Origin: Paenibacillus herberti
Lineage (GTDB): Bacteria; Bacillota; Bacilli; Paenibacillales; Paenibacillaceae
Length of the DNA stretch: 64,000 bases
NCBI RefSeq assembly: GCF_002233675.1
Contig: NZ_NMUQ01000002.1
Location: forward strand, 1,481,621-1,545,620
Direction: 5' to 3'
Part shown: positions 49,636 to 63,997 of the stretch, piece by piece
How the letters are laid out: each line of letters starts with the position of its first letter
Position numbering within the stretch: the first letter of the stretch is position 1
The notes under the pieces: generated by a model
Told to the model about the DNA's origin: nothing
The model's input: only the letters and a program-made list of their open reading frames with translations
Databases searched by the model: none
Made by a program: the position numbers and the translations under genes

Positions 49636-50259
49636 ATGAAGGGTATCTTAGGCAAAAAGCTCGGAATGACGCAAGTATTTACGGCTGAAGGTATTGTCGT
49701 GCCAGTCACGGTTATCGAAGCAGGTCCTTGTGTCATTCTACAAAAGAAAGATCAAGAAAACGACGGCTACGAAGCGGTCCAACTCGGTTTCTCCGACAAA
49801 AAGGAGAAAAACGCGACTAAACCTGCAATCGGTCATGCCAAAAAGGCCAACACGGCTCCTAAGCGCTACATTCGTGAAATTCGCGGCATTAACTTGGGCG
49901 AATATGAAGTTGGCCAAGAAGTTAAGGCTGACGTATTCACGGAAGGCGAATTTGTTGACGTAACGGGCGTTTCCAAAGGTAAAGGCTTCCAAGGCGTTAT
50001 CAAACGTTGGGGACAAAGCCGCGGACCAATGGCGCACGGCTCGCGTTATCACCGTGGACCAGGTTCGATGGGTTCGATCCAAGCGAACCGCGTTCCAAAA
50101 GGCAAGCGTCTGCCAGGCCACATGGGCCATGAGACAATTACGATTCAAAAACTTGAAGTCGTACGCGTCGATGTAGAACGCAATGTCCTGCTGGTAAAAG
50201 GCTCCATTCCGGGCCCTAAAAACAGCTTCGTAAAAATCAAACAAACGGTGAAGAAATAA
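49636..50259 (+). CDS. rplC: Ribosomal protein L3
   Basis: A 207-residue early-assembly 23S-binding protein with a long arm reaching the peptidyl-transferase centre ([20 protein letters not shown]). ATG 49636 follows AGAGGTG; the upstream ATG at about 49612 is rejected for lack of a site. Confidence 0.98.
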   Translation: MKGILGKKLGMTQVFTAEGIVVPVTVIEAGPCVILQKKDQENDGYEAVQLGFSDKKEKNATKPAIGHAKKANTAPKRYIREIRGINLGEYEVGQEVKADVFTEGEFVDVTGVSKGKGFQGVIKRWGQSRGPMAHGSRYHRGPGSMGSIQANRVPKGKRLPGHMGHETITIQKLEVVRVDVERNVLLVKGSIPGPKNSFVKIKQTVKK

Positions 50260-50288
50260 GCACCGCCTGAAGAAAGGAGGAACAAGCT

Positions 50289-50912
50289 ATGCCTAAAGTA
50301 GCTATCTTCAATGTGAGTGGCTCCCAAGTCGGCGATATCGAGCTTTCTGAGCATGTCTTCGGTATCGAGCCTAACGCTCACGTCCTGCATAGCGCAGTTC
50401 TGTTGCAACAAGCAGCTGAGCGCGCTGGAACGCACAAAACAAAAGGACGCTCTGAAGTACGCGGCGGCGGACGTAAACCTTGGAAACAAAAAGGTACAGG
50501 CCGCGCCCGTCAAGGCTCCACCCGCGCCCCACAATGGGTTGGTGGTGGTACCGTCTTCGGTCCAACTCCGCGCAGCTACAGCTTTAAGCTGCCTAAGAAA
50601 GTTCGCCGTCTGGCGATTCGTTCTGCTCTGTCTTCCAAAGTTATCGCTAGCGAGCTGATCATTCTTGATCAACTGAGCTTCACTGCTCCGAAAACGAAGG
50701 AATTCAAAGCCGTTCTGAAAAACCTCAAAGTAGGTCGTAAAGCGCTTGTCGTAACGGCTGAATTTGAAAACAATGTAGCTCTATCCGCCCGCAACATTCC
50801 TGGAGTAAAGTTCGTCGCAGCAGAAGGCATCAATGTTCTGGATGTACTGTCGTATGACCAACTTATCATCACCAAGGAAGCGGTCGAGAAAGTACAGGAG
50901 GTGCTTGCGTAA
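50289..50912 (+). CDS. rplD: Ribosomal protein L4
   Basis: A 207-residue exit-tunnel protein. The tunnel loop [21 protein letters not shown] (within about 58-78) is intact, with no insertion of the kind seen in macrolide-resistant mutants. GAAAGGAGG ribosome site. Its final base overlaps the rplW start (TAATG). Confidence 0.98.
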   Translation: MPKVAIFNVSGSQVGDIELSEHVFGIEPNAHVLHSAVLLQQAAERAGTHKTKGRSEVRGGGRKPWKQKGTGRARQGSTRAPQWVGGGTVFGPTPRSYSFKLPKKVRRLAIRSALSSKVIASELIILDQLSFTAPKTKEFKAVLKNLKVGRKALVVTAEFENNVALSARNIPGVKFVAAEGINVLDVLSYDQLIITKEAVEKVQEVLA

Positions 50913-51202
50913 TGAAAGATCCACGCGATATTATCAAGCGCCCGGTAATCACGGAACAAACGACTGAGCTCATGGCTGCTAAACGTTATGTGTTCGAAGT
51001 TGACATCCGTGCTAACAAAACCGAGATCAAATCTGCTGTCGAGCAGATTTTCAACGTAAAAGTAAGCAACGTGAACACGCTTCGCGTACCGGCTAAGCCT
51101 AAACGCTACGGTCGCCATTCTGGTTACACGTCCGAGTGGAAGAAAGCCTTCGTTCAATTGAGCGCAGACAGCAAAGAGCTGGAATTCTTCGAGTCGGTTT
51201 AA
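50912..51202 (+). CDS. rplW: Ribosomal protein L23
   Basis: A 96-residue protein at the tunnel exit, docking trigger factor and [23 protein letters not shown] opening and [18 protein letters not shown] loop are typical. One-base overlap with rplD suggests coupling. Confidence 0.98.
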   Translation: MKDPRDIIKRPVITEQTTELMAAKRYVFEVDIRANKTEIKSAVEQIFNVKVSNVNTLRVPAKPKRYGRHSGYTSEWKKAFVQLSADSKELEFFESV

Positions 51203-51228
51203 TCTGACAAGGCAAGGAGGGAAACAAA

Positions 51229-52059
51229 GTGCCAATCAAGAAGTACAAACCTACTTCCCCGGCCCGTCGTGGTATGTCGGTCTCGACATTTGAAGAGATC
51301 ACAACAAACGTACCGGAGAAATCGCTCCTGGCGCCGCTTTTCAAAAAAGCTGGCCGTAATAACCAGGGTAAAATCACGGTTCGTCACCACGGTGGCGGAC
51401 ATAAGCGTAAGTACCGTATCATCGACTTCAAGCGTACCAAAGATGGTATCGTAGGCCGCGTAGCGACGATCGAGTACGATCCGAACCGCACCTCGAACAT
51501 CGCGCTGATTCATTACGTTGATGGCGAGAAACGCTACATCATCGCACCAAAAGGCATGAAAGTTGGCGATCAGGTCGTTTCCGGTCCTGGTTCTGACATC
51601 AAAGTGGGCAACGCGCTTCCACTGGAGAACATCCCAGTAGGTACGCTTATCCACAACATCGAAATGAAGCCTGGCAAAGGTGGACAACTTGTTCGCGCTG
51701 CTGGTACGGAAGCTCAGCTTCTCGGTAAAGAGGATGCTTACGCGGTTATCCGCTTGTCTTCCGGTGAAGTTCGTCGCATTCTGAAAACTTGCCGAGCAAC
51801 GATCGGTTCTGTTGGTAACGAGGATCACGAGCTCGTGAAAATCGGTAAAGCTGGCCGTTCCCGTTGGTTGGGCAAACGTCCTGAAGTTCGCGGCGTAGTA
51901 ATGAACCCTAACGATCACCCACACGGTGGTGGTGAAGGCCGCGCTCCAATCGGACGCAAATCGCCTATGTCTCCTTGGGGCAAACCAACCCTTGGTTTCA
52001 AAACACGCAAGAAGAAGAAAGCATCGAGCCAATATATTATTCGTCGCCGTACGAAATAA
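51229..52059 (+). CDS. rplB: Ribosomal protein L2
   Basis: A 276-residue protein essential for peptidyl transfer. The conserved [20 protein letters not shown] segment near 223-242 includes the key histidine. GTG start at 51229 follows GCAAGGAGGG. Confidence 0.98.
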   Translation: MPIKKYKPTSPARRGMSVSTFEEITTNVPEKSLLAPLFKKAGRNNQGKITVRHHGGGHKRKYRIIDFKRTKDGIVGRVATIEYDPNRTSNIALIHYVDGEKRYIIAPKGMKVGDQVVSGPGSDIKVGNALPLENIPVGTLIHNIEMKPGKGGQLVRAAGTEAQLLGKEDAYAVIRLSSGEVRRILKTCRATIGSVGNEDHELVKIGKAGRSRWLGKRPEVRGVVMNPNDHPHGGGEGRAPIGRKSPMSPWGKPTLGFKTRKKKKASSQYIIRRRTK

Positions 52060-52131
52060 TAACCGCTTGAGCGACTGTGCGTGACGTCGCCTGCGTCACG
52101 CTAACGTCTCGAGGAAGGGAGGAACTAGATC

Positions 52132-52410
52132 ATGGGTCGTAGTTTGAAAAAAGGTCCTTTCATCGATGGGTACCTTCTGAAGAAAGTTGAAGAACTGAAC
52201 GCTGCGGACAAAAAAACGGTGATCAAAACTTGGTCCCGTCGTTCCACGATCTTCCCGCAATTCATCGGACACACGCTGGCTGTTTATGATGGCCGCAAAC
52301 ACGTGCCGGTTTATGTAACGGAAGATATGGTCGGACACAAGTTCGGCGAATTCGCACCGACTCGTACCTACAAAGGTCACGACGACGACAAGAAAACGGG
52401 CAGACGCTAA
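52132..52410 (+). CDS. rpsS: Ribosomal protein S19
   Basis: A 92-residue 30S head protein: [19 protein letters not shown] and [29 protein letters not shown] precedes the ATG after a 72-nt gap from rplB that contains a GCGTGACG/CGTCACGC inverted repeat (about 52078-52100). Confidence 0.98.
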   Translation: MGRSLKKGPFIDGYLLKKVEELNAADKKTVIKTWSRRSTIFPQFIGHTLAVYDGRKHVPVYVTEDMVGHKFGEFAPTRTYKGHDDDKKTGRR

Positions 52411-52456
52411 GCTGCTGCCTTTCTATAACCAAGCTGTTTGAGAGGAGGTACCTGTC

Positions 52457-52792
52457 ATGGCAGAAGCAAGAGCACATGCTAATAAAGTTCGCATTGCACC
52501 CCGCAAGGCTCAACTCGTAGTTGACCTTATTCGCGGAAAGCAAGTCGGTGAGGCGATCGCTATCCTGCGTCACACGCCGCGCGCTGCATCCCCAATCGTG
52601 GAAAAGCTGCTGAACTCCGCAATCGCTAACGCTGAGCATAACTACCAGATGGACGTAAACAATCTGGTCGTCTCCCAGGTATTTGTTAACCAAGGTCAGA
52701 CGATGAAACGGTTCATGCCTCGCGCTATGGGTCGCGCAAGCCGCATCAATAAGCGCACCAGCCACATCACGCTGGTCGTATCCGAAAAATAA
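52457..52792 (+). CDS. rplV: Ribosomal protein L22
   Basis: A 111-residue tunnel protein. The beta-hairpin [17 protein letters not shown] that lines the exit tunnel is intact. GAGAGGAGG upstream. Confidence 0.98.
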   Translation: MAEARAHANKVRIAPRKAQLVVDLIRGKQVGEAIAILRHTPRAASPIVEKLLNSAIANAEHNYQMDVNNLVVSQVFVNQGQTMKRFMPRAMGRASRINKRTSHITLVVSEK

Positions 52793-52805
52793 GGAGGGAT
52801 AACGA

Positions 52806-53471
52806 GTGGGTCAAAAGGTAAATCCAATTGGTCTCCGGGTTGGAATCATCCGAGACTGGGAATCTAAGTGGTACGCGGGTAAAGACTTTGGCGATCTTCT
52901 GATAGAAGACGTACGAGTACGCGAGTTCCTTAAAGGAAAGCTGAAAGACGCTGCTGTATCCCGTATCGAGATCGAACGCGCGTCTAACCGCGTGAACGTA
53001 ACGATCAACACGGCTAAGCCGGGTATGGTCATCGGTAAGGGCGGTTCGGAAGTGGAAAACCTTCGTAGCGAGCTTACTCGTATTACGAACGGCAAAAAAG
53101 TCCACATTAACATCTCCGAAATCAAGCAAGCGGATCTGGACGCAATTCTCGTTGCCGAAAACATCGCTCAACAACTTGAGCGCCGGACTTCGTTCCGTCG
53201 TGCTATGAAACAAGCTCTGCAACGCTCCATGCGTGCAGGCGCTAAAGGAATCAAAACCTCAGTTAGCGGTCGTCTCGGCGGCGCTGAGATTGCTCGTCAA
53301 GAAGGATACAGCGAAGGCACCGTTCCGCTTCATACGCTGCGCGCCGATATCGATTACGGCACAGCTGAAGCACATACAACTTACGGCCGTATCGGCGTAA
53401 AAGTATGGATCTACCGCGGTGAAGTCCTTCCTCCTAAAAAGAAAGCAGCCGTCCAGGAAGGAGGCAACTAA
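52806..53471 (+). CDS. rpsC: Ribosomal protein S3
   Basis: A 221-residue protein at the mRNA entry site with helicase role. KH domain motif [13 protein letters not shown] (about 76-88) and C-terminal domain [16 protein letters not shown] start with AAGGAGGG, 13 nt after rplV. Confidence 0.98.
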   Translation: MGQKVNPIGLRVGIIRDWESKWYAGKDFGDLLIEDVRVREFLKGKLKDAAVSRIEIERASNRVNVTINTAKPGMVIGKGGSEVENLRSELTRITNGKKVHINISEIKQADLDAILVAENIAQQLERRTSFRRAMKQALQRSMRAGAKGIKTSVSGRLGGAEIARQEGYSEGTVPLHTLRADIDYGTAEAHTTYGRIGVKVWIYRGEVLPPKKKAAVQEGGN

Positions 53472-53473
53472 TC

Positions 53474-53908
53474 ATGTTGGTACCTAAACGCGTCAAACAC
53501 CGCAAAGAACAACGCGGACATATGAAGGGCCGCGCTAAAAACGGAACGGAAGTTCACTTCGGTGAATTCGGTCTGCAAGCGACGGAACCTGGTTGGGTAA
53601 CGAACCGTCAAATCGAATCCGCTCGTATCGCCATGACTCGCTACATCAAGCGTGGTGGTAAAGTATGGATTAAAATTTTCCCTGCTAAACCAGTAACCCA
53701 AAAGCCTCTCGAGGTACGGATGGGTAGCGGTAAAGGTAATGTGGAAAAATGGGTTTCCGTTGTGAAACCTGGCAAAGTTATGTTTGAGCTTGCCGGCGTA
53801 TCCGAGGAAATCGCACGTGAAGCAATGCGCCTTGCGGCCCACAAGCTCCCGGTTAAAACCAAGTTTGTGAAACGCGAAGAAGTGGGTGGTGAAGCAAATG
53901 AAAGCTAG
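53474..53908 (+). CDS. rplP: Ribosomal protein L16
   Basis: A 144-residue protein near the A-site t[40 protein letters not shown] are typical. It starts 2 nt after rpsC with AGGAGG inside the rpsC end, and its last 11 nt overlap rpmC. Confidence 0.98.
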   Translation: MLVPKRVKHRKEQRGHMKGRAKNGTEVHFGEFGLQATEPGWVTNRQIESARIAMTRYIKRGGKVWIKIFPAKPVTQKPLEVRMGSGKGNVEKWVSVVKPGKVMFELAGVSEEIAREAMRLAAHKLPVKTKFVKREEVGGEANES

Positions 53909-54098
53909 TGAATTCCGCAACTTGACCACTGATGAACTTAACCAAAAGGTTGCCGGCTTTAAAGAAGAGCTGTTCAACCTCCGCTTCCAACTGGCTACTG
54001 GCCAACTGGATAACCCAACGCGCATCGGCGCCGTTCGGAAAGAGATCGCACGTGCCAAAACGGTACTGCGTCAAAGAGAACTGGGAATCAGCAGCTAA
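53898..54098 (+). CDS. rpmC: Ribosomal protein L29
   Basis: A 66-residue helical hairpin protein at the tunnel exit ([34 protein letters not shown]). ATG 53898 lies within the end of rplP with GGTGG upstream, an 11-nt overlap that suggests coupling. Confidence 0.97.
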   Translation: MKASEFRNLTTDELNQKVAGFKEELFNLRFQLATGQLDNPTRIGAVRKEIARAKTVLRQRELGISS

Positions 54099-54145
54099 TT
54101 CAGCCGCGTGCCTATGCACGCCTAGTCTGAGGAAGGAGGAAGAAC

Positions 54146-54409
54146 ATGAGCGAACGCAACAATCGCAAAGTTCAGATTGGCAAAGTTGTCAGCGATAAAA
54201 TGGATAAAACGATCGTGGTGGCTGTAGAAACTTACAAAAAACATGATCTATACCATAAACGCATTAAGCATACGAGCAAGTTCAAAGCCCATGATGAAAA
54301 CAACACTGCAAAAATCGGTGATATGGTTAAAATCATGGAAACTCGTCCGCTGTCGAAAGACAAGCGCTGGAGACTGGTTCAAATCGTAGAAGAAGCCGTA
54401 GTTCTCTAA
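54146..54409 (+). CDS. rpsQ: Ribosomal protein S17
   Basis: An 87-residue OB-fold 16S-binding protein: [48 protein letters not shown] upstream. Confidence 0.98.
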   Translation: MSERNNRKVQIGKVVSDKMDKTIVVAVETYKKHDLYHKRIKHTSKFKAHDENNTAKIGDMVKIMETRPLSKDKRWRLVQIVEEAVVL

Positions 54410-54447
54410 TACGATACGACCATCAAGTTTGAAAGGAGGACATTTCA

Positions 54448-54816
54448 ATGATTCAACCTTTTACACGCCTTTCGGTTGCTGACAATTCTGGCGCGAAAGA
54501 ACTGATGTGTATCCGCGTACTGGGTGGTACAGGACGTCGTGTAGGACATATCGGTGATCTCATCGTTTGCTCGGTCAAACAAGCAACACCTGGTGGCGTT
54601 GTCAAAAAAGGTGATGTAGTCAAAGCCGTTATCGTTCGCACGAAGCGTACGGTTCGCCGTAAGGACGGTTCCTACATCGCATTCGACGAAAATGCTGCTG
54701 TAATCGTGAAGGAAGATAAATCCCCTCGTGGTACTCGTATCTTCGGACCAGTTGCTCGTGAACTTCGCGACAAAGACTTCATGAAGATCGTATCGCTTGC
54801 ACCGGAAGTTATCTAA
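54448..54816 (+). CDS. rplN: Ribosomal protein L14
   Basis: A 122-residue protein at the subunit interface: [43 protein letters not shown] upstream. 38 nt after rpsQ. Confidence 0.98.
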   Translation: MIQPFTRLSVADNSGAKELMCIRVLGGTGRRVGHIGDLIVCSVKQATPGGVVKKGDVVKAVIVRTKRTVRRKDGSYIAFDENAAVIVKEDKSPRGTRIFGPVARELRDKDFMKIVSLAPEVI

Positions 54817-54861
54817 TAGCGCCTCTAGCGGCGTGAAGTCAAGGAGCAGGAGGTGTAACAC

Positions 54862-55215
54862 ATGCCAAAGGTTAAAAAAGTTCTGGAATCCCACAACAAC
54901 AAGCTGCACGTGAAAAAGGACGATACCGTTATCGTCATCACGGGCAAAGATAAAGGCAAAAAAGGCCGCGTTATCGCAGCTTACCCTCGTGAGAACCGCG
55001 TTCTGATTGAAGGTGTGAACATGGTGAAGAAGCATACGCGTCCTTCCCAAACGAACCCTCAGGGCGGCATTATCGAGCAGGAAGCTCCGGTTCACGTTTC
55101 CAACGTGATGCACGTGGATCCGAAGAGCGGCAGCGTAACCCGTATCGGCTACAAAACGCTTGATAACGGCAAGAAAGTCCGCGTTGCTAAGCGCTCCGGC
55201 GAGGTTATCGACTAA
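54862..55215 (+). CDS. rplX: Ribosomal protein L24
   Basis: A 117-residue assembly initiator with a KOW motif ([19 protein letters not shown]) and [26 protein letters not shown] upstream. Complete length. Confidence 0.98.
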   Translation: MPKVKKVLESHNNKLHVKKDDTVIVITGKDKGKKGRVIAAYPRENRVLIEGVNMVKKHTRPSQTNPQGGIIEQEAPVHVSNVMHVDPKSGSVTRIGYKTLDNGKKVRVAKRSGEVID

Positions 55216-55247
55216 TTATTTTTTGACGGAAAGGAGGACCCTTTACC

Positions 55248-55790
55248 ATGGCAGCAAGAATGAAAGAGCGTTTCTTGAACGACATTACTCCTGCTCTGAT
55301 GCAGAAGTTCAACTATACGACTGTAATGCAGGTGCCGAAGATTGAGAAAGTTGTTATCAACATGGGTGTAGGCGAAGCAGTTGCCAACTCCAAAGTGCTT
55401 GATACAGCAGTTGAAGATCTTCGTCTGATCTCTGGTCAAAAACCGGTTATCACGCGCGCTAAGAAGTCTATTGCAGGCTTCAAGCTTCGTGAAAATATGC
55501 CGATCGGGGTTAAAGTTACACTGCGCGGCGACCGCATGTACTATTTCCTCGACAAGTTGTTCAACACCGCATTGCCACGCGTCCGTGACTTCCGCGGCGT
55601 ATCGACCAAAGCTTTTGACGGTCGCGGCAACTACACTCTTGGTTTGAAAGAGCAGCTGATCTTCCCGGAGATCGAATACGATAAGATCGACAAAATCCGC
55701 GGTATGGACGTCGTCATCGTGACGACGGCGAAATCGGACGAAGAATCCCGTGAGCTGCTGTCCCAACTGGGAATGCCGTTCGCGAAGTAA
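55248..55790 (+). CDS. rplE: Ribosomal protein L5
   Basis: A 180-residue 5S rRNA-binding protein: [60 protein letters not shown] upstream. Confidence 0.98.
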   Translation: MAARMKERFLNDITPALMQKFNYTTVMQVPKIEKVVINMGVGEAVANSKVLDTAVEDLRLISGQKPVITRAKKSIAGFKLRENMPIGVKVTLRGDRMYYFLDKLFNTALPRVRDFRGVSTKAFDGRGNYTLGLKEQLIFPEIEYDKIDKIRGMDVVIVTTAKSDEESRELLSQLGMPFAK

Positions 55791-55817
55791 TCGCCAATCA
55801 GGAGGTGTAATACCAAA

Positions 55818-56003
55818 GTGGCAAAAACTTCGATGAAAGTTAAGCAACAACGCACTCCGAAGTTCAAAGTACGTGCCTACACGCGCTGTGAGCGCTGTGG
55901 ACGTCCTCACTCGGTTCTGCAAAAGTTTAAAGTTTGCCGGATTTGTTTCCGTGAATTAGCACATAAAGGCCAGATCCCTGGTGTTAAGAAAGCCAGCTGG
56001 TAA
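55818..56003 (+). CDS. rpsN: Ribosomal protein S14, zinc-binding type Z
   Basis: A 61-residue short S14 with CERCGR (24-27 region) and CRICFRE forming a C4 zinc site, the ancestral form located in the spc operon. GTG start with AGGAGGTG upstream. Confidence 0.97.
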   Translation: MAKTSMKVKQQRTPKFKVRAYTRCERCGRPHSVLQKFKVCRICFRELAHKGQIPGVKKASW

Positions 56004-56034
56004 TCCGTTTTAGTTGGGAAGGAGGTACACAAGA

Positions 56035-56433
56035 ATGGTTATGTCTGATCCGATCGCAGATATGCTGACCCGTATCCGCAATGCGAATCTTGTCCGTCAT
56101 GAGACCGTTGAAATGCCCGCTTCGAAAATTAAGAAGCAAATCGCTGATATTTTGAAACGCGAGGGCTTCATCCGTGACGCTGAATATATCGAGGACAGCA
56201 AGCAAGGGATTATCCGTATTTTCTTGAAATACGGCTCCAACAACGAGCGCGTAATCACTGGCCTGAAACGCATCAGTAAGCCTGGCCTGCGCGTTTACAC
56301 GAAATCCACTGAGCTCCCACGCGTTCTCGGCGGCCTCGGAATCGCGATTATCTCCACTTCCAAGGGAGTTATGACCGACAAGGAAGCTCGTCAAGGCAAA
56401 GCTGGCGGCGAAGTCGTCTGCTACGTTTGGTAA
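56035..56433 (+). CDS. rpsH: Ribosomal protein S8
   Basis: A 132-residue central-domain 16S-binding protein. The start [17 protein letters not shown] (ATG 56035, GAAGGAGGTAC upstream) matches B. subtilis MVMTDPIAD; an upstream in-frame start is rejected. C-terminal [11 protein letters not shown] is intact. Confidence 0.98.
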   Translation: MVMSDPIADMLTRIRNANLVRHETVEMPASKIKKQIADILKREGFIRDAEYIEDSKQGIIRIFLKYGSNNERVITGLKRISKPGLRVYTKSTELPRVLGGLGIAIISTSKGVMTDKEARQGKAGGEVVCYVW

Positions 56434-56464
56434 TTAAGAAGCTACAACGATAGGAGGTGCAACA

Positions 56465-57007
56465 ATGTCCCGTATTGGTCGCAAACCCATTACTGTCCCT
56501 AGCGGAGTGAACGTCTCCCTGGACGATACGGTGATCACGGTAAAAGGACCGAAAGGTGCCCTTAGCCGTCCGGTCCATAAAGATATGAAGGTTAGCCTGG
56601 AAGAAGGCACGATCCTCGTGGAACGTCCTTCCGACAACAAGCTGCACCGCTCCCTGCACGGAACCACTCGCAGCATCATCGCGAACATGGTTAGCGGTGT
56701 AACGGATGGCTTCGCCAAGAACCTTGAGCTCGTTGGCGTCGGCTACCGCGCAAGCAAACAAGGGGAAAAAGTAGTTCTGAACGTAGGCTACTCCCACCCA
56801 GTCGAAATCGTACCTGCACAAGGCATCGAGTTCGAAGTTATCGGCAACAACAAGATCACCGTTCGCGGTATCGATAAAGAGCTTGTTGGTGCAACGGCTG
56901 CTAAAATCCGCTCCGTACGTGAGCCAGAGCCTTACAAAGGCAAAGGTATCAAGTACGAAGGTGAGCGCATTATCCGCAAGGAAGGCAAAGCCGGTAAGAA
57001 AAAATAA
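56465..57007 (+). CDS. rplF: Ribosomal protein L6
   Basis: A 180-residue protein with duplicated fold near the factor-binding site: [16 protein letters not shown] and [28 protein letters not shown] (C-terminal signature). TAGGAGGTG upstream. Confidence 0.98.
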   Translation: MSRIGRKPITVPSGVNVSLDDTVITVKGPKGALSRPVHKDMKVSLEEGTILVERPSDNKLHRSLHGTTRSIIANMVSGVTDGFAKNLELVGVGYRASKQGEKVVLNVGYSHPVEIVPAQGIEFEVIGNNKITVRGIDKELVGATAAKIRSVREPEPYKGKGIKYEGERIIRKEGKAGKKK

Positions 57008-57066
57008 GCATGAGTATATGCTTTGTACGATAGATTTACCACGAATCAAGAAGGGAGGATCCCTCA

Positions 57067-57435
57067 ATGATCACCAAAGGCGACAAAAACAAAGCCCGTT
57101 TGAAACGTCATCTGCGTGTCCGCAAGAAAATCAACGGCACAGTAGCACGTCCACGTCTGTCGGTTTACCGTTCCTCCAAACACATCTACGCTCAATTGAT
57201 CGACGATGTAGCTGGTGTAACAATTGCTTCGGCTTCTACGCTGGACAAAGAACTGGTTGAGCAAGTCAACAACGGCGGCAATGTGGATTCCGCTAAGCTG
57301 GTCGGAGAACTGATCGCAAAGCGTGCCAAAGAAAAAGGTCACGAATCGGTCGTATTCGATCGCGGTGGCTACCTGTACCACGGACGGGTTCAAGCACTGG
57401 CTGACGCAGCTCGCGAAGCTGGTCTTCAATTCTAA
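57067..57435 (+). CDS. rplR: Ribosomal protein L18
   Basis: A 122-residue 5S rRNA-binding protein: [51 protein letters not shown] upstream. 59 nt after rplF. Confidence 0.98.
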   Translation: MITKGDKNKARLKRHLRVRKKINGTVARPRLSVYRSSKHIYAQLIDDVAGVTIASASTLDKELVEQVNNGGNVDSAKLVGELIAKRAKEKGHESVVFDRGGYLYHGRVQALADAAREAGLQF

Positions 57436-57461
57436 TTTTCTGACAAGGGAGGTATATCGAC

Positions 57462-57962
57462 TTGCGTATTGATGCAAATTCGCTGGGTGAACTGCAAGAG
57501 AAGGTAGTTCACATTAACCGCGTAGCGAAAGTAGTCAAGGGCGGACGCCGTTTCAGCTTCAGCGCCTTGGTAGTTGTCGGAGACGGCAAAGGCCATGTAG
57601 GCGCCGGCATCGGAAAAGCTCAAGAAGTTCCTGACGCTATCCGCAAAGGGATTGAAGATGCGAAGAAAAACATGATCTCAATCCCACTCGTGAACACAAC
57701 GATTCCGCACCAAGTGCTTGGGCACTTTGGCGCTGGTCAAGTTCTGCTCAAACCGGCTTCCCAAGGTACTGGCGTTATCGCTGGTGGCCCTGTGCGTGCT
57801 GTGCTCGAGCTGGCAGGTGTCGGTGACATTCTGACCAAATCCCTGGGCTCTTCCAATTCCATGAACATGGTTAACGCAACGCTTGAAGGGCTTTCCCGCC
57901 TGAAACGCGCTGAAGATGTTGCCAAGCTTCGTGGAAAAACAGTTCAAGAGCTTCTGGGTTAA
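57462..57962 (+). CDS. rpsE: Ribosomal protein S5
   Basis: A 166-residue decoding-fidelity protein. The N-terminal dsRBD-like domain ([19 protein letters not shown]) includes the loop linked to spectinomycin sensitivity and is wild-type in form. TTG start with AAGGGAGGT upstream; no better ATG exists. Confidence 0.98.
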   Translation: MRIDANSLGELQEKVVHINRVAKVVKGGRRFSFSALVVVGDGKGHVGAGIGKAQEVPDAIRKGIEDAKKNMISIPLVNTTIPHQVLGHFGAGQVLLKPASQGTGVIAGGPVRAVLELAGVGDILTKSLGSSNSMNMVNATLEGLSRLKRAEDVAKLRGKTVQELLG

Positions 57963-57974
57963 GGAGGGAACACG

Positions 57975-58154
57975 ATGGCTAAATTGCAAATCACCCTCGT
58001 CCGCAGTCTGATCGGCCGCAACGAGAAGCAACGCGCAACAGTTGCGTCGCTCGGTCTTCGCAAGATCCGCCAAACAGTTGTCCTTAACGACAGCCCCGCA
58101 ATTCGCGGTATGGTGAACCACGTAAACCACCTGGTTAAAGTGGAAGAAGTATAA
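57975..58154 (+). CDS. rpmD: Ribosomal protein L30
   Basis: A 59-residue protein ([20 protein letters not shown] at the start, then [14 protein letters not shown]). AAGGAGGG 6 nt before the ATG. It starts 12 nt after rpsE, and a short hairpin follows its stop. Confidence 0.97.
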   Translation: MAKLQITLVRSLIGRNEKQRATVASLGLRKIRQTVVLNDSPAIRGMVNHVNHLVKVEEV

Positions 58155-58173
58155 GACGATTGTATAATCGTCT
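58154..58173 (+). other. Short hairpin between rpmD and rplO
   Basis: AGACGATT (58154-58161) and AATCGTCT (58166-58173) pair perfectly around a GTAT loop. No long T-run; an intercistronic stability element is more likely than a terminator. Confidence 0.6.
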
Positions 58174-58215
58174 CTCCATAGATTTACAAAGAGCAATAAG
58201 GAGGTGCAACGAACG

Positions 58216-58656
58216 ATGAAACTGCATGAACTCAAACCAGCCGAAGGTTCCCGCAAAGCTCCTTTCCGCAAAGGTCGCGGTATCGGTAGCGGTAACGGTA
58301 AAACCGCAGGCAGAGGCCACAAAGGTCAAAACTCACGTTCCGGCGGCGGCGTCCGCCCAGGCTTCGAAGGCGGTCAAAACCCGCTCTATCGTCGTCTGCC
58401 TAAACGTGGTTTCAACAACCCATTCCGCAAAGAGTACGCGATTGTCAACATCGATGAGTTGAATGTGTTTGAAGCTGGCTCTGAAATTACTCCGGAAGTT
58501 CTTGTCGCTAAAGGGATCGTAAAAAATCCTCAAGCCGGCATCAAAATCCTGGGCAATGGTGAAGTCAATGTTCAACTTACGGTAAAAGCAAGCAAGTTCT
58601 CTCAATCTGCGGTAGAGAAAATCCAGGCTGCCGGCGGTCAAACCGAGGTGATCTAA
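58216..58656 (+). CDS. rplO: Ribosomal protein L15
   Basis: A 146-residue late-assembly protein: glycine/arginine-rich N-terminal arm ([18 protein letters not shown]) and globular C-terminal domain. ATG 58216 follows AAGGAGGTG; an ATG four codons upstream is too close to the site. Its stop abuts the secY start. Confidence 0.98.
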   Translation: MKLHELKPAEGSRKAPFRKGRGIGSGNGKTAGRGHKGQNSRSGGGVRPGFEGGQNPLYRRLPKRGFNNPFRKEYAIVNIDELNVFEAGSEITPEVLVAKGIVKNPQAGIKILGNGEVNVQLTVKASKFSQSAVEKIQAAGGQTEVI

Positions 58657-61461
<2,805 letters not shown>

Positions 61462-61477
61462 GGTCTTGGATCCGCTC

Positions 61478-61735
61478 ATGCAGGTCGGTAGATTGGTCAA
61501 AGTGCTTCGAGGCAAGGATGAAGGTAGCTATGCTGTCATTGTGGAGATCCTGGATGACAGGTTCGTGCGCATTGCTGACGGCAATGGCCGGCGCTTCGAC
61601 TCGCCGAAGAAGAAAAATCTGCAACATCTTCAGTTACTTCCGGCTCTCAGCAGCGAAGTTTCGGACAGCATGTCTGAGACGGGCCGGGTGACCAATGCCA
61701 AGCTAAGATTCGCGATACAGAAGTACACAAGCTGA
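61478..61735 (+). CDS. KOW-domain RNA-binding protein
   Basis: An 85-residue (or 94 from ATG 61451) basic protein with a KOW motif: [38 protein letters not shown]. Similar small KOW proteins lie between map and infA in many firmicutes. Neither start has a strong ribosome site; ATG 61478 is favoured only because it begins just before the domain and avoids overlap with map. The role is unknown, probably ribosome- or RNA-associated. Confidence 0.85.
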   Translation: MQVGRLVKVLRGKDEGSYAVIVEILDDRFVRIADGNGRRFDSPKKKNLQHLQLLPALSSEVSDSMSETGRVTNAKLRFAIQKYTS

Positions 61736-61748
61736 AAGGGGAATGAGG

Positions 61749-61964
61749 ATGGCCAAGGAAGACGTCATTGAAGTCGAAGGTACGGTTATCGAACCGCTGC
61801 CAAACGCCATGTTCAAGGTTGAACTGGAGAACGGCCACCAGATTCTCGCTCATGTATCCGGCAAGCTCAGAATGCACTTTATCCGTATTCTGACCGGAGA
61901 CAAAGTGGTTATCCAGTTGTCGCCTTACGATCTGTCCAGAGGACGCATCACCTATCGGAAGTAA
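61749..61964 (+). CDS. infA: Translation initiation factor IF-1
   Basis: A 71-residue S1/OB-fold protein that blocks the A site during initiation: [47 protein letters not shown] upstream of ATG 61749; an ATG two codons earlier is less well placed. Confidence 0.98.
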   Translation: MAKEDVIEVEGTVIEPLPNAMFKVELENGHQILAHVSGKLRMHFIRILTGDKVVIQLSPYDLSRGRITYRK

Positions 61965-62000
61965 GCCGCGTGCTTTACGGAAGAAGGATTCGGGAGGTAA

Positions 62001-62120
<120 letters not shown>

Positions 62121-62138
62121 GAAGGGAGGACACGACTA

Positions 62139-62507
62139 ATGGCTCGTATATCTGGTGTAGACTTGCCGCGCGACAAGCGCGTTGAAATCGCGCTCCAATA
62201 CATTTTTGGTATTGGCCAAACGACAGCTCAGAGAATTCTGGCTGAAACGGGTGTCAGCGCAGCGACTCGCGTACGCGACCTCACGGAAGACGAAGTGAGC
62301 AAACTGCGTGAAGTTATCGACAAATCCGTTAAAGTAGAAGGCGATCTCCGTCGCGAGATCTCTCTGAACATCAAACGTCTGGTTGAGATCGGATGCTACC
62401 GTGGTATCCGTCACCGTCGCGGTCTGCCTGTTCGCGGTCAACGTACGAAGACCAACGCTCGCACGCGCAAAGGTCCTCGCCGTACGGTAGCGAACAAGAA
62501 GAAATAA
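62139..62507 (+). CDS. rpsM: Ribosomal protein S13
   Basis: A 122-residue head protein contacting P-site tRNA and 50[49 protein letters not shown] upstream; 18 nt after rpmJ. Confidence 0.98.
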   Translation: MARISGVDLPRDKRVEIALQYIFGIGQTTAQRILAETGVSAATRVRDLTEDEVSKLREVIDKSVKVEGDLRREISLNIKRLVEIGCYRGIRHRRGLPVRGQRTKTNARTRKGPRRTVANKKK

Positions 62508-62526
62508 GAAGGGAGGATAACGAACA

Positions 62527-62922
62527 ATGGCTAAACCTAAAAAAGTCTTACGCACAAAACGCCGCGACCGGAAAAATATCGAGTCTGGTGTTGCCCATAT
62601 CCGCTCGACGTTCAACAACACGATCGTCACGATTACGGATCCGCATGGCAATGCGATTTCCTGGGCTAGCTCCGGTAACCTCGGTTACAGGGGCTCCCGT
62701 AAAAGCACGCCTTTCGCAGCTCAAATGGCTGCTGAAGCTGCTGCTAAATCGGCAATGGAGCACGGCATGAAAGCTGTTGAAGTCATGGTTAAAGGACCTG
62801 GCGCTGGCCGTGAAGCCGCGATCCGTTCCCTTCAAGCCGCTGGTCTTGAAGTTAACCTGATTAAAGACGTTACGCCGGTTCCTCACAACGGCTGCCGTCC
62901 GCCGAAACGCCGTCGCGTATAG
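62527..62922 (+). CDS. rpsK: Ribosomal protein S11
   Basis: A 131-residue platform protein: [38 protein letters not shown] (complete C-terminus). GAAGGGAGG upstream. A 130-nt gap to rpoA follows that contains TTGACG at 62998 but no convincing -10 partner. Confidence 0.98.
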   Translation: MAKPKKVLRTKRRDRKNIESGVAHIRSTFNNTIVTITDPHGNAISWASSGNLGYRGSRKSTPFAAQMAAEAAAKSAMEHGMKAVEVMVKGPGAGREAAIRSLQAAGLEVNLIKDVTPVPHNGCRPPKRRRV

Positions 62923-63052
62923 TTCGTCTTATTTCTGTGGTATCAAATTGCGACAACTTGTGAATAATGGTTGTGAAGGTTTGGCATACTACTAGATTTG
63001 ACGCCATGGAACGTTATAGATACGGAGCGACGTTTTGAAGGAGGGTACATTA

Positions 63053-63997
63053 GTGATTGAGATCGAAAAGCCGAAAATCGAAACCGTAGAGCTGAGTGAC
63101 GATGGAGCTTATGGCCGTTTTGTTGTCGAGCCCCTCGAACGGGGCTACGGGACGACACTCGGAAACTCGCTTCGCCGCATTCTGCTCTCGTCGCTTCCCG
63201 GCGCGGCAGTGACGTCCGTACAGATTGACGGAGTGCTTCACGAATTTTCTACGGTTCCAGGAGTCATGGAAGACGTGACCGAAATGATCCTGAACCTGAA
63301 AGGTCTGTCGCTCAAAATCCATTCCGACGAAGAGAAGGTATTGGAAATTGATGCGGAAGGCGAAGGGAACGTTACAGCGGGCGACATCCGCGCGGACAGT
63401 GATGTCGAGATTCTCAGCCCAGATCTTCATATCGCAACCTTGGCTTCCGGCGCACGGCTCCATATGAGAATTTTCGCCAATCGCGGACGCGGTTATGTGC
63501 AAGCAGACCGCAACAAACGTGAAGATCAGCCGATTGGTGTCATTCCTGTTGATTCGATTTACACGCCAATTACACGTGTCAATTATAGCGTAGAGAACAC
63601 TCGCGTTGGTCAAGTTACTAACTATGACAAGCTGACGCTTGAAGTGTGGACGGATGGCAGCATCCGCCCAGAAGAGGCTGTAAGCCTCGGCGCTAAAATT
63701 CTGACCGAGCATTTGGACTTGTTCGTCGGACTGACCGATGAAGCCAAAGACGCGGAAATTATGGTTGAGAAGGAAGAGGACAAAAAGGAAAAAGTACTCG
63801 AGATGACGATCGAGGAACTTGACCTGTCCGTCCGTTCTTACAACTGTCTTAAACGTGCAGGTATCAACACCGTTCAAGAGCTTACATTGAAAACCGAAGA
63901 AGACATGATGAAGGTTCGTAACTTGGGCCGCAAGTCTTTAGAGGAAGTACAAGAGAAGCTCGAAGAACTCGGTCTTGGCCTCCGCACAGAAGAATAG
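63053..63997 (+). CDS. rpoA: RNA polymerase alpha subunit
   Basis: A 314-residue subunit, the same length as in B. subtilis. N-terminal assembly domain ([25 protein letters not shown]), acidic linker ([13 protein letters not shown]) and C-terminal DNA/activator-binding domain ([38 protein letters not shown]). GTG 63053 follows [22 protein letters not shown] matches the B. subtilis start. The stop lies 3 nt before the window end, where rplQ would be expected next. Confidence 0.98.
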   Translation: MIEIEKPKIETVELSDDGAYGRFVVEPLERGYGTTLGNSLRRILLSSLPGAAVTSVQIDGVLHEFSTVPGVMEDVTEMILNLKGLSLKIHSDEEKVLEIDAEGEGNVTAGDIRADSDVEILSPDLHIATLASGARLHMRIFANRGRGYVQADRNKREDQPIGVIPVDSIYTPITRVNYSVENTRVGQVTNYDKLTLEVWTDGSIRPEEAVSLGAKILTEHLDLFVGLTDEAKDAEIMVEKEEDKKEKVLEMTIEELDLSVRSYNCLKRAGINTVQELTLKTEEDMMKVRNLGRKSLEEVQEKLEELGLGLRTEE